From Pseudoalteromonas sp. SMS1 (GTDB taxonomy: Bacteria > Pseudomonadota > Gammaproteobacteria > Enterobacterales > Alteromonadaceae), in NCBI RefSeq assembly GCF_021530565.1, contig NZ_JAKGBI010000004.1, forward strand, positions 310,001 through 374,000: 64,000 nucleotides of DNA, given 5' to 3'. This document shows positions 35,287-43,209 of the stretch, in pieces. A program made the position numbers and the translations under genes. The notes beneath the pieces were generated by a model. It did no database searches and was not told the origin of the DNA. It was given only the letters and a program-made list of their open reading frames with translations. The stretch's first letter is position 1. Each line of letters opens with the position of its first letter.

Positions 35287-36507
35287 ATGTCACACATAAC
35301 ACCTATTCCCCTTCCAGCTCCTTACATTTGGTCTGATCATGCAAGTGCTTGCGAGGCACATATAAACCAGCTAGCAGTCATTTTTGAGCAAAAGCCACAT
35401 TATAGATACTTATATTTAGGTGCGCTCTCTGAACTATGCATTGAGACGACCATTGCACGCAGACAAGACGTTGCCAACTACTGGTTGCCTTACCTTTACC
35501 AGCAGCCTGGCTTTACACTTAGTCATTTTTTCGCGCAATGGCTAACATATACGCCATCACCGAGTAACCCAGGCGAGTACATTGAGTATTGGGATTACTT
35601 CGTTAATACAGAAGCAGGCCTTCAGCTGACGAACGAATCGTGCTTTAGACATTGGTTTAAAACCTTTTTAGATTGCCATGGCATTTGGATCAACAGCACC
35701 GACTCCACTGCCACATTACCCGCGTGGATAAAATACACGGGTACACATGCTCACCCCTTTGATATCAAAGAGTACGAAAGGCCCGATCCTAATAGCCCCT
35801 CAGGTGGCTTTGAATCATTCAATCAATTCTTTTTACGAAACCTAAAACCCAATGAGCGTCCAGAATCAGACAGCGTTGTTGTCGCACCTTGTGACGGCGG
35901 GATTTTTTACTTGGCGCGTGAAGACACAAAGTCGAATCAACATACTCGCTATTTGCTACCCAATAAATCGGGCGATGAGTTTAACTTAATTGAGGCCATC
36001 CCCGGCTATGGCCGTTTATTCATTGGCGGGCCATTACTTGACGCCCTGCTATGGTTTACAGACTACCATCACTTTCACGCACCAGTCACCGGACAGGTAA
36101 TAGAACAAGGGCTCTATGCTGGCGCTTATAATTATGACTTTGATGATTTCGATCCCAGTAATCCTTATGGGCCTTTGGCATCCGCCACCAGTGATAAGGC
36201 TGGTTGGTACCAAAAGCTCGGTAAACATCAACGTTATGTTTGGGTTATCAAAACCGAAAGTGTAGGTTTGGTGGCCATGATAGCAATCGGATTTTGGGGT
36301 GTCGGCAGCATCACTAATGCGATTAGTACTGGTGAAAAGATCGAGAGAGGACAATATATGGGCCATTTTGGCTACGGTGGCTCTTCAATCTTACTCGCAT
36401 TTGAACCAGACAAACGCCTTGAATTTAAAGTTGCAGACAAATCGCTCAAGGGACCTGATAAACCAAGGTTAATAAAGGTGAGGCAGGCACTAGGCCATCA
36501 AAAATAA
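35287..36507 (+). CDS. Phosphatidylserine decarboxylase-like pyruvoyl enzyme with an extra N-terminal domain
   Basis: A 406-residue protein. The C-terminal half is a PSD-family decarboxylase: FNQFFLRNLKPNERP, DYHHFHAPVTG (substrate-side His) and FGYGGSSILLAFEP near the C-terminus, where self-cleavage before a Ser would make the pyruvoyl group. The usual motif is GST; here GSS. The N-terminal 150-170 residues match the extra domain found on fungal and some bacterial PSD-like decarboxylases, not on the housekeeping Psd. No membrane segment is present. The group includes amino-acid decarboxylases such as fungal PsiD, so the substrate may be an amino acid rather than a lipid. AAGGATG lies before the ATG; alone between terminators. 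Confidence 0.75.
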   Translation: MSHITPIPLPAPYIWSDHASACEAHINQLAVIFEQKPHYRYLYLGALSELCIETTIARRQDVANYWLPYLYQQPGFTLSHFFAQWLTYTPSPSNPGEYIEYWDYFVNTEAGLQLTNESCFRHWFKTFLDCHGIWINSTDSTATLPAWIKYTGTHAHPFDIKEYERPDPNSPSGGFESFNQFFLRNLKPNERPESDSVVVAPCDGGIFYLAREDTKSNQHTRYLLPNKSGDEFNLIEAIPGYGRLFIGGPLLDALLWFTDYHHFHAPVTGQVIEQGLYAGAYNYDFDDFDPSNPYGPLASATSDKAGWYQKLGKHQRYVWVIKTESVGLVAMIAIGFWGVGSITNAISTGEKIERGQYMGHFGYGGSSILLAFEPDKRLEFKVADKSLKGPDKPRLIKVRQALGHQK

Positions 36508-36512
36508 CCGTT

Positions 36513-36546
36513 TATCTCAAAGTGCAACGGTACGCACTTTGAGATA
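36513..36546. terminator. Terminator between convergent PSD-like and fibrinogen-like genes
   Basis: TATCTCAAAGTGC/GCACTTTGAGATA is a perfect 13-base-pair stem with an 8-base loop. A TTTTTTA tract follows at 36556 on the plus strand. Confidence 0.75.
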
Positions 36547-36559
36547 CCGATACGCTTTT

Positions 36560-37603
36560 TTACTTAACAAAGTAAAGTAGCTCATTTTGTTGATGTCGTG
36601 AGCTTTCGTCACTGCCATAAGGCCAAACATCAAAGCGTGTTTTAGAGTTAGGAACTTGGATAACTGATGCACCTTGGTAGGTATATGATTCAACACGAGT
36701 TGAGTCTTTATCGCCGAGAATGACACCGGCAAAGTCCCAAGATACATCACAGTGAGTATCTTCGTGGTGCCAGATCAAGCCATACTCACCCCAAGTGGAC
36801 AATGCCGCTAAATTATCGTCGGTATAAATGTTGCGACAGTTCGCATTGTTCATTTTAGCCTGATAGATCTGCGTAATGCGGCCATGCTCATCTTTAAACA
36901 TCATGCCACCTGTCACAGTTTGCCTCAGTGCTTGCCACCTTTGAGCTGTCATTACTGAGAAGCTGGCTGGTGAAATCACCTCACCTTCTTGAATATTCAC
37001 GATATTATCTTTGTGGTTAGCGAACAATGTCCAACCACCTCCTTGATAATCCATATCACACCAGACTTTGAAAGCATCCACGCCGATGCCTTCGCCATCA
37101 GGGTCAATCAGGTAGAAACCCGTAGCAGCAACTGGCAGCTGTGTCTTTATATCTAAACAATTACGGCCAGTCGGTGAAAGTATCTCTTCTACCTCTTTTA
37201 AACGTGCAATCACTTGTGTGTAATCATTACGCATTGTTTGGTACTGACTTTCCAACTGCGCTACACGATTTTGCAAAGATTGTATTTGCTCCTGCTGTGC
37301 TGCTGATTGAGATGCAATGCTTTGAATTTGTGTATCTAAATAACGCTTAGTGACCAAATGAGACGGGTGCAAAGGATCGTCAGCTATTGCGTTTCCAATA
37401 ACATGTAGTGCCTCGTTTGGAGTAGATGTACCCACGCCTACCTGCTTGAGAGTAGTCACGCTGGTCGCCGATTCTTGCCAATCCGTATCAGCAACGACTT
37501 GAGGCAGTGACTCAGTGTCTGTTTGAGCTGACACTTGGCTCACTAAACCTAGGCTCGACGTCAATACAACTGTTATTAAACTTAACTTAACGGTGTTATT
37601 CAT
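36560..37603 (-). CDS. Secreted coiled-coil protein with fibrinogen-like C-terminal domain
   Basis: A 347-residue exported protein. The signal peptide ends at about VSA-QTD (residue 26). A VGVGTSTPNEALHVIGNA segment, typical of phage-tail-like or trimeric surface proteins, is followed by a coiled coil (about residues 85-145) and a fibrinogen/intelectin-like domain: GFYLIDPDGEGI, VWCDMDYQGGGWTLFANH with the conserved Cys and Trp. Such domains bind carbohydrates in animals; in bacteria the role is unclear. A secreted lectin or adhesin is plausible. The gene stands alone. Confidence 0.72.
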   Translation of the reverse strand: MNNTVKLSLITVVLTSSLGLVSQVSAQTDTESLPQVVADTDWQESATSVTTLKQVGVGTSTPNEALHVIGNAIADDPLHPSHLVTKRYLDTQIQSIASQSAAQQEQIQSLQNRVAQLESQYQTMRNDYTQVIARLKEVEEILSPTGRNCLDIKTQLPVAATGFYLIDPDGEGIGVDAFKVWCDMDYQGGGWTLFANHKDNIVNIQEGEVISPASFSVMTAQRWQALRQTVTGGMMFKDEHGRITQIYQAKMNNANCRNIYTDDNLAALSTWGEYGLIWHHEDTHCDVSWDFAGVILGDKDSTRVESYTYQGASVIQVPNSKTRFDVWPYGSDESSRHQQNELLYFVK

Positions 37604-37722
37604 AAATATGCTCTATCATTCAATTGCCTACTAGATTTTACAATGGTGAACAATACACATTTATGGGATAAATATCTTAATAAGGTACAAACAAGTTTTT
37701 TAACACCAGCTAGGTAAGAAAT

Positions 37723-37944
37723 TTAATAGGAAAATGGCCAATAAGGATAAATGAAGCAAGACGCTGCTACCACAGACCATACCAACATCGTCAGCCAATA
37801 CATGCCGGGCTGCGCCTTTCGATTATACGGATGCCATAGATATGCTTCGCCCCGGATCAAATCAAACAACAACCAAAGCACCAATGCAAACCCCAACCAG
37901 TAACTCCAAGGGAAACCAAATAACATATTACCTCCAATTTTCAT
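37723..37944 (-). CDS. Small inner-membrane protein, divergent from tetR
   Basis: A 73-residue protein read from the ATG at 37942-37944 (GAGG 6 bases upstream); an ATG six codons later (37926) has GGAGG 4 bases upstream and is equally possible. Two membrane segments (WSYWLGFALVLWLLFDL and MYWLTMLVWSVVAASCFIY) are clear. The family is unknown to me. Its upstream region carries two palindromic operators shared with the divergent TetR gene, so it is probably repressed by that regulator. Confidence 0.6.
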   Translation of the reverse strand: MKIGGNMLFGFPWSYWLGFALVLWLLFDLIRGEAYLWHPYNRKAQPGMYWLTMLVWSVVAASCFIYPYWPFSY

Positions 37945-38011
37945 CGCAACCCTCATTACCTTAAGCTGATAGTGTGATTGCTTCGCCCTACACGTCTTTA
38001 AACGCCCATTT

Positions 38012-38028
38012 ATTGTCAACCTGACAAT
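38012..38028. promoter_or_regulatory. TetR-type operator copy 1
   Basis: ATTGTCA-ACC-TGACAAT, a 17-base inverted repeat with perfect 7-base arms. It lies between the divergent membrane-protein and TetR genes. Confidence 0.75.
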
Positions 38029-38054
38029 TTAAACTATACTCTCACTTCAAGTTA

Positions 38055-38071
38055 ATTGTCAACATGACAAT
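38055..38071. promoter_or_regulatory. TetR-type operator copy 2
   Basis: ATTGTCA-ACA-TGACAAT, the same 7-base arms as copy 1. The centres are 43 bases apart, about four helix turns, so two dimers could bind on one DNA face. Confidence 0.8.
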
Positions 38072-38120
38072 TAAAATCCGCATTGCTATAGTATGCAAAA
38101 TCATAAAAAAGGTAAAAACC

Positions 38121-38717
38121 ATGCCTAGACCTAGTATGGCGGCTCAGCGCCAAGAAGAGATCTTAGACGCCCTTGAAGCGTGCATTTTAAAATACGGTAT
38201 CCAAGCGACCTCTCTTGAAAATATTGCCGAAACTGCAGGTGTCAAACGCACCATTTTGCGCCATTACATAGGTAACCGAGACGATATTATTTGTGCTCTG
38301 AGCAGTCGCCTAAGGGCCAAATACACGCAGCAATGGCAGCAATTGCTCCCTTGGTTACCAAGTAAAAATAAAGCAGAATCTATGATCGACGCCTTGTTTA
38401 CTGTGGGCTCAAAAGAACAAATCAATGCCACGATAGTGGGCGAAGCAATTTTCTCAGAAGCGAAACGGTTACCACCAATTAAAGCAGACCAAGCGCAAAT
38501 AATGTCAGAGTTTATTGAGCACGTGAGCAATATTTTAAAGTCTCAATATACTGAGGCCTGTGATGAAAGAATCGAACTTGTGGCCCATGGTATCTATGCT
38601 AACTACTTATTGTCTGAGTCATTTTTGCCACTCACATTTGTGGACCAAGTACATAAACTTAAATCTAGCACCAAACTGTTATGTACCACATTGACAAAAA
38701 ATAAATCCGACCAATAA
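38121..38717 (+). CDS. TetR-family transcriptional repressor
   Basis: A 198-residue regulator starting at ATG 38121 (AAGG 8 bases upstream; the frame is open upstream but lies over an operator). The helix-turn-helix is in residues 10-55 with SLENIAETAGVKRTILRHYIGNRDDI. The C-terminal helices form an unassigned ligand pocket. Two identical palindromes upstream point to autorepression and control of the divergent small membrane protein. A half-site TGACAAT (38728-38734) also lies at the promoter of the next gene. Confidence 0.87.
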   Translation: MPRPSMAAQRQEEILDALEACILKYGIQATSLENIAETAGVKRTILRHYIGNRDDIICALSSRLRAKYTQQWQQLLPWLPSKNKAESMIDALFTVGSKEQINATIVGEAIFSEAKRLPPIKADQAQIMSEFIEHVSNILKSQYTEACDERIELVAHGIYANYLLSESFLPLTFVDQVHKLKSSTKLLCTTLTKNKSDQ

Positions 38718-38726
38718 ATTTTCATA

Positions 38727-38755
38727 TTGACAATTTAAAAGTCGAAATTTAAGCT
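38727..38755 (+). promoter_or_regulatory. Candidate promoter with an operator half-site
   Basis: TTGACA (38727-38732) and TAAGCT (38750-38755) at 17 bases make a possible promoter. The TGACAAT inside it equals one arm of the two TetR operators. Confidence 0.4.
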
Positions 38756-38788
38756 AGAATTAATTCATTGCCATATTCAGGACAAGAT

Positions 38789-39391
38789 ATGAAACTAGCC
38801 GGGTCAATATTATTATCTAGCGCCATTGTGTTTACCGTATGGGGGGTTGCGCTATTGCAGCCAACACCTGCGCGCGCTATTACCGCACCAGCGCCGCCAA
38901 CAACCAGTGCACAATCTAAACCCATTGCCAACAACGTTGCGGTTGTCTCACCAGAAAAAACCAATCGACACACCGTGAAGCAATTCGATGAGCTAGTGAT
39001 TGAAGGCAACACCGCGACACTTGCAACTTCACAAGTCGAGCAACTGTGGCGCGAACTGAGCAACAATAAACGTCTTAATCAAAAGTTGCTTCGAAACCCC
39101 ACCACCATCTACGTCTATTATCGTGACTTTTCGGCTAACTATGACAGCGCAACAGTTACTGTCGGATACGCAACTACTGACTTGTCGCACACCAAAGCCG
39201 CTACAACAATTGCTTCCGCAAAATATGGCAACTTATTGAAAAAGAAAAAATATACGCCTTCCCAATTATCGAAGGCTTGGCAAGAGATAGATTATCGACG
39301 TAACCTAGAACACGTCATTGAGATCCATTACCTGTCAGAAAATAGTGAGGTACTCGCAACAGAAGTGCTCGTGAACTATAAGGAGCAATAA
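38789..39391 (+). CDS. Membrane-anchored protein with GyrI-like ligand-binding domain
   Basis: A 200-residue protein starting at ATG 38789 (AGGAC 7 bases upstream). One N-terminal hydrophobic segment (SILLSSAIVFTVWGVALL) is an anchor or signal, followed by a Pro/Ala/Thr-rich linker. The C-terminal region (WRELSNNKRLN, TIYVYYRDF, ATVTVGYAT) resembles the effector-binding fold found in AraC-type regulators and GyrI. It is coupled to the hydroxylase gene one base later. Role unknown; it may bind the product or substrate of the hydroxylase. Confidence 0.6.
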   Translation: MKLAGSILLSSAIVFTVWGVALLQPTPARAITAPAPPTTSAQSKPIANNVAVVSPEKTNRHTVKQFDELVIEGNTATLATSQVEQLWRELSNNKRLNQKLLRNPTTIYVYYRDFSANYDSATVTVGYATTDLSHTKAATTIASAKYGNLLKKKKYTPSQLSKAWQEIDYRRNLEHVIEIHYLSENSEVLATEVLVNYKEQ

Positions 39392-39392
39392 C

Positions 39393-40307
39393 GTGGATTA
39401 TCTCATCATGCCTTTTTCTGTAGACGATATATGGTGGCTCGAAACCTTCATCGATGATTGGTTTTTTGTCATTGCCCTCGCTCTATTTGTAGTAGAGTTA
39501 CTGCGATACGCCTTTAAAAAGCAAATCACTAAAAACCTACTTGGTGATAGCATAACAAACTTTGTTACACTGGGTTTGTTCATGCTGCTGGTCAGTTTTG
39601 TCGCGCTTGCCTATATCGCCGTATTCTTTTTTGTCTACGACAACTTTAAGCTGGTTGAACTACCACCGACTCTATGGACAATAGGGTGTTGCATTGTATT
39701 GGCCGATCTTGCTTATTACTGGGAACATCGCTTTTTACATAAAAATGGCTTTGCCTGGGCGACGCATACCGTGCACCATAGCTCACCGCATTTTAATATT
39801 TCAGTCGCGTATCGCCATGGTCCATTAGACTGGCTGTTCCCGCTGTTTTTTTACTTACCATTGGCTTTGTTAGGGTTTCATCCATTTATTATCCTGCTTG
39901 CAGAGGTGATCGTGCAGGTATACCAAACTTTATTACACACCGAAACCGTGAAAAAATTACCTCGCCCAATCGAGGCTATTTTCAACACCCCTTCCCATCA
40001 TAGGGTACACCACGCAAGGAATACTCAGTATCTTGATAAAAACTATGCGGGCATTTTCATTATTTGGGACCGACTCTTCGGCACCTTTGCCAAAGAAGAA
40101 GAAAAAGTAAAGTACGGTGTCTACCCACAATTAAATAGCGTGAATCCGATTAAAGTATTCTTTAGCGGTTACATCAAATTGGCACAACAAATGGGTGTAA
40201 TTTCAAAATGGTCAAATAAGTTTAGGCTGCTGTATAAGCCGCCAATTTGGGCATGGCAACAAACTCAACGCAAACGCCATAAAGCCACAGAAAATACAAA
40301 GCAATGA
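39393..40307 (+). CDS. Sterol desaturase/fatty acid hydroxylase family protein
   Basis: A 304-residue membrane-bound di-iron oxygenase with four or five helices. The His clusters are HRFLH, HTVHH and, near the C-terminus, HHRVHH. These bind the two irons and are complete. It probably hydroxylates or desaturates a lipid or carotenoid. The start is GTG at 39393, with AAGGAG 7 bases upstream. It forms an operon with the preceding GyrI-like gene. Confidence 0.87.
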   Translation: MDYLIMPFSVDDIWWLETFIDDWFFVIALALFVVELLRYAFKKQITKNLLGDSITNFVTLGLFMLLVSFVALAYIAVFFFVYDNFKLVELPPTLWTIGCCIVLADLAYYWEHRFLHKNGFAWATHTVHHSSPHFNISVAYRHGPLDWLFPLFFYLPLALLGFHPFIILLAEVIVQVYQTLLHTETVKKLPRPIEAIFNTPSHHRVHHARNTQYLDKNYAGIFIIWDRLFGTFAKEEEKVKYGVYPQLNSVNPIKVFFSGYIKLAQQMGVISKWSNKFRLLYKPPIWAWQQTQRKRHKATENTKQ

Positions 40308-40350
40308 TGAACTGAGTGACACACGACGACGCTATCACTGACTCAGTTCA
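40308..40350. terminator. Inverted repeat between convergent genes
   Basis: TGAACTGAGT/ACTCAGTTCA, a perfect 10-base-pair stem with a 23-base loop that has inner pairing (GTGA with TCAC). There is no long T run. It lies between the hydroxylase and ThiF-nitroreductase stops. Confidence 0.5.
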
Positions 40351-40364
40351 CCCTATTCTTGCAA

Positions 40365-42332
40365 TTACGCGCTTTTGAAAAGAAGCGCACTTAATGACTT
40401 TCTAACAGATCTAGATAAGGGTCTGTTAGTTCGTCCCAGCCTCCCCATGAAAACGACACTGTTATGATTTTTAACTACTTTTTTAAGTAAATAATAACTT
40501 TTAAAAGCATGGTAAGCGGTGTTTCTACTCTCTGTGAAAGCAATGTCACTTTCCAAATATCGTGCAAAAATAAGCGGTGTCATACTGGGTTGTAGACCCA
40601 ATTGCAGTTGATCTGTTTTAAGCCAAAAACGTTGTATTGCTCTGCCCGCAGCCACATAATCCCCCCTGTTTTCAATTGGCGCTTCGCTATGAATTGTAAA
40701 GTGACAACTGGCACGCATACCGGGGATGAAGTCGAGTTGAAGGCGTGGTGCAACTGTACCAAACAAGTAGCGGTTAAAAAAGGCGACACGCTCCCAGCTC
40801 TCAAATAACCAGTGGGTTAACCTTGCCGTGATTTTATCTAAGCCGAGCGCTTGCTCGGGGATCTTTGTTTCACTAAATTGTTTACCCCAGTCGATGATTT
40901 CTGCATGCACCAAATAAGCTTCTTTCATCGTCAATCTCGTTTTTGCGTTGTGTGCATTTAACCACGCAAAACGTCTTTTTTCTGCCGTACTTTGATACCA
41001 TTGCACTTTAAAGCCTGGTGGTAAGCTCTCTACTAAGCTGCGCTTTTCTTCCTCTGATAATGCTCGCGTGCCCATTGCTTTTCTTTGCACCGTGCGGGTT
41101 TTAATATTTGCAAGAAGAGGATCAGCGATAACCGCGTCGCTCGGTATTAAGGAAATTTTATAGATGTCACTGACCCCATTACTCGGTGACACGTGCACCT
41201 CGACCCTGCAACCAAATTTACTGGCCGCAATTTCAATAGTTTCTAATAATATGCCATGCGCAATATGACTGGAATGGCCATCTAAGTCATACACACTAGA
41301 TGCACGCGTATTGTTGGCATGCACATTAAATGTGGTTGCATCGAGCAACTCGAATTGCCAAGGTTGACAGTTATCGCCACTTGGGGCCCACTTCGCCAGC
41401 TCAATCACTTTACAAGCGAGTGTTAATGCCCCTGATTCTTCATCACAATCATTATTTTGTGAACTGTGAACAAGCCCGCTAAATTGCTTTTTTGCCAGTT
41501 TAAATGCGAGTTTTTGGATTGGATTTCTATTGCCAAAAGGTCTCCAAACTTTATTGAGCTTATTGCTAAAAGCATCAAAGTGCAGGCTATAAGGCGCGCA
41601 AATAATAGGCCCCCTATTGAGTAAAATTTTTGCCACTTGTGCGACAACTACCCCAGCGGCCAGCTGACACCCAGCGACATTCGAAGGGCCCTTTTTATTC
41701 GCTAAATCAACCCGTGTCGCGTCCACCAAAGCATGTCGTTGTAAATTAGAAGGTGTGAGACCCAGATAAAATTTTAGATATTGCTCATTCTCTGAGTCAC
41801 CCTTAAAATCAAAATACGTATCAAACGACATTTTGTCAGGCAAGAAATTGATGTAAGCCGTACCGAATCCGATAGGTGCCGCCGTCGTCGCGGGGATTTT
41901 ACCATCTCTACACCGCGAGAAAACGAGTCTTCTAATATCCAAAACAAAAAAGTCCAGCGCATCAACATAACAATCACACCCTTCTAAGAAAGCATCCACA
42001 TTGTCTTTGGTGACACCTTCAGGAAAAGCTCTGACCTCAATTTCAGGGTTGATATCTTTGGCCATCTCAATCATGGTCTCCAACTTCTTTTTGCCGTAAG
42101 TGGACGTAGATGCCCCAACCTGTCTATTGGTATTTTCACAATTAAACACATCGAAGTCTGCAAGATTAAACTGCGTGATCCCGAGTCTGACCAATGCCAA
42201 TAAGTGACTTCCCCCCACCCCCCCCATACCAGCTATCGCAACCCGTTTATTTTTTAGGACATCTTGCTCAGTTTGCGTAACCCAACCAATATTTCTTGAA
42301 AAAGCGAGATCATAGTCAAAATTATGTGCCAT
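40365..42332 (-). CDS. ThiF/E1-like adenylyltransferase fused to a nitroreductase-like domain (Rv1355c-like)
   Basis: A 655-residue cytosolic fusion. Residues 1-260 are a ThiF/MoeB/E1-type domain: nucleotide loop AIAGMGGVGGSHL (33-45), DFDVFNCENTNRQ and the Asp-containing YVDALDFFVLDIR. From about residue 305 the protein is a nitroreductase-like flavoprotein domain, with LAKWAPSGDNCQPWQFEL as the FMN-binding start and a long C-terminal extension. The same two-domain order occurs in mycobacterial Rv1355c. It may activate a carboxylate by adenylation and then reduce or oxidise the product. The preceding acyltransferase gene ends 22 bases upstream on the same strand, suggesting a two-step pathway. 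AAGGA lies before the ATG. Confidence 0.75.
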   Translation of the reverse strand: MAHNFDYDLAFSRNIGWVTQTEQDVLKNKRVAIAGMGGVGGSHLLALVRLGITQFNLADFDVFNCENTNRQVGASTSTYGKKKLETMIEMAKDINPEIEVRAFPEGVTKDNVDAFLEGCDCYVDALDFFVLDIRRLVFSRCRDGKIPATTAAPIGFGTAYINFLPDKMSFDTYFDFKGDSENEQYLKFYLGLTPSNLQRHALVDATRVDLANKKGPSNVAGCQLAAGVVVAQVAKILLNRGPIICAPYSLHFDAFSNKLNKVWRPFGNRNPIQKLAFKLAKKQFSGLVHSSQNNDCDEESGALTLACKVIELAKWAPSGDNCQPWQFELLDATTFNVHANNTRASSVYDLDGHSSHIAHGILLETIEIAASKFGCRVEVHVSPSNGVSDIYKISLIPSDAVIADPLLANIKTRTVQRKAMGTRALSEEEKRSLVESLPPGFKVQWYQSTAEKRRFAWLNAHNAKTRLTMKEAYLVHAEIIDWGKQFSETKIPEQALGLDKITARLTHWLFESWERVAFFNRYLFGTVAPRLQLDFIPGMRASCHFTIHSEAPIENRGDYVAAGRAIQRFWLKTDQLQLGLQPSMTPLIFARYLESDIAFTESRNTAYHAFKSYYLLKKVVKNHNSVVFMGRLGRTNRPLSRSVRKSLSALLFKSA

Positions 42333-42354
42333 TTTCTTTATCCTTATTCTTAGT

Positions 42355-43074
42355 TTATTTCGCCTGATTTAACGCCAGAAATCCATCCACTTGTGGCTGA
42401 ATGAACGTATGAATTGTGTTGTATAACTCAAGCATTTTGGGGTTAGACTTGTGCAAAAAAGGAGACTGTTCGACCGGTAAAAAATACACTGCACGGTTTC
42501 CTTTATGATCGATGTCTGGACTGATTTTTACCAGCTCTAGCCCAAGCATGCTGACTCTTCGAGCCAATTTAGGCGAGACAAGAATAAGCACACCCGCCAA
42601 GCCCAATGCTTTTGCAAGCGCAAGGTTGCTGAAGTACATGCCCGCAGACATTAAAGGACGAATATGCTCTTCGATTTTGAACGTCTCACACCCTTTTTTT
42701 CTTACTTGAGGCAATATGGCAAAACGTGATGCCTCACCAAGACAAGCTTGGGAAAATAATTGACGATGCTGTTCGCTTTGCGGATCAGTTAAATAGTGCG
42801 CACAGGGCAATGAGCTAACATTGCCAATGGGGCTTGTGATGAGTCGATTGCACCCGATGTATTGATCACGTTCATTATGTTTGAGTAAGAGATGCAAAGC
42901 ACGCTCGTCATGTTTATCTGACTCCTGCTTTAATGGACTCTCTGGCTCCCAATTTAACTCGGCGCAGTAAACTTGGTGACGAATACCGTACACTATCTCC
43001 TTCTCGGCTTGTGTCGTAGCCAGTTTTACCGTGAACGCGCGCGCAAATCCCTCAGATATTGAGTTAACCTGCAT
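42355..43074 (-). CDS. PEP-CTERM/exosortase-associated type N-acyl amino acid synthase-like acyltransferase
   Basis: A 239-residue GNAT-fold enzyme related to acyl-homoserine-lactone synthases. The segment YGIRHQVYCAELNWEP (residues 29-44) and EASRFAILPQVR are characteristic of the TIGR03694-like group, which joins acyl groups from acyl carrier protein to amino acids. No PEP-CTERM protein or exosortase is visible nearby. It is the first gene of a pair with the ThiF-nitroreductase fusion. AAGGGAG precedes the ATG. The acyl and amino-acid substrates are unknown. Confidence 0.72.
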   Translation of the reverse strand: MQVNSISEGFARAFTVKLATTQAEKEIVYGIRHQVYCAELNWEPESPLKQESDKHDERALHLLLKHNERDQYIGCNRLITSPIGNVSSLPCAHYLTDPQSEQHRQLFSQACLGEASRFAILPQVRKKGCETFKIEEHIRPLMSAGMYFSNLALAKALGLAGVLILVSPKLARRVSMLGLELVKISPDIDHKGNRAVYFLPVEQSPFLHKSNPKMLELYNTIHTFIQPQVDGFLALNQAK

Positions 43075-43158
43075 AAAACTCCCTTGATTTATATTTTATT
43101 ATGGTTTGGAGTTTATCTGGACGGCGAAAAGCATAATCTGTGAAAATCGTGTTTTATT

Positions 43159-43187
43159 CGGTGTTTGTCACGCCAACTTAAACACCG
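43159..43187 (-). terminator. Hairpin after the coiled-coil membrane protein gene
   Basis: CGGTGTTT/AAACACCG, an 8-base-pair stem with a 13-base loop, is followed on the minus strand by AATAAAACA. It lies 22 bases downstream of the gene ending at 43210. Confidence 0.5.
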
Positions 43188-43209
43188 GTTTTGCTGGGCA
43201 AATTTGCAG

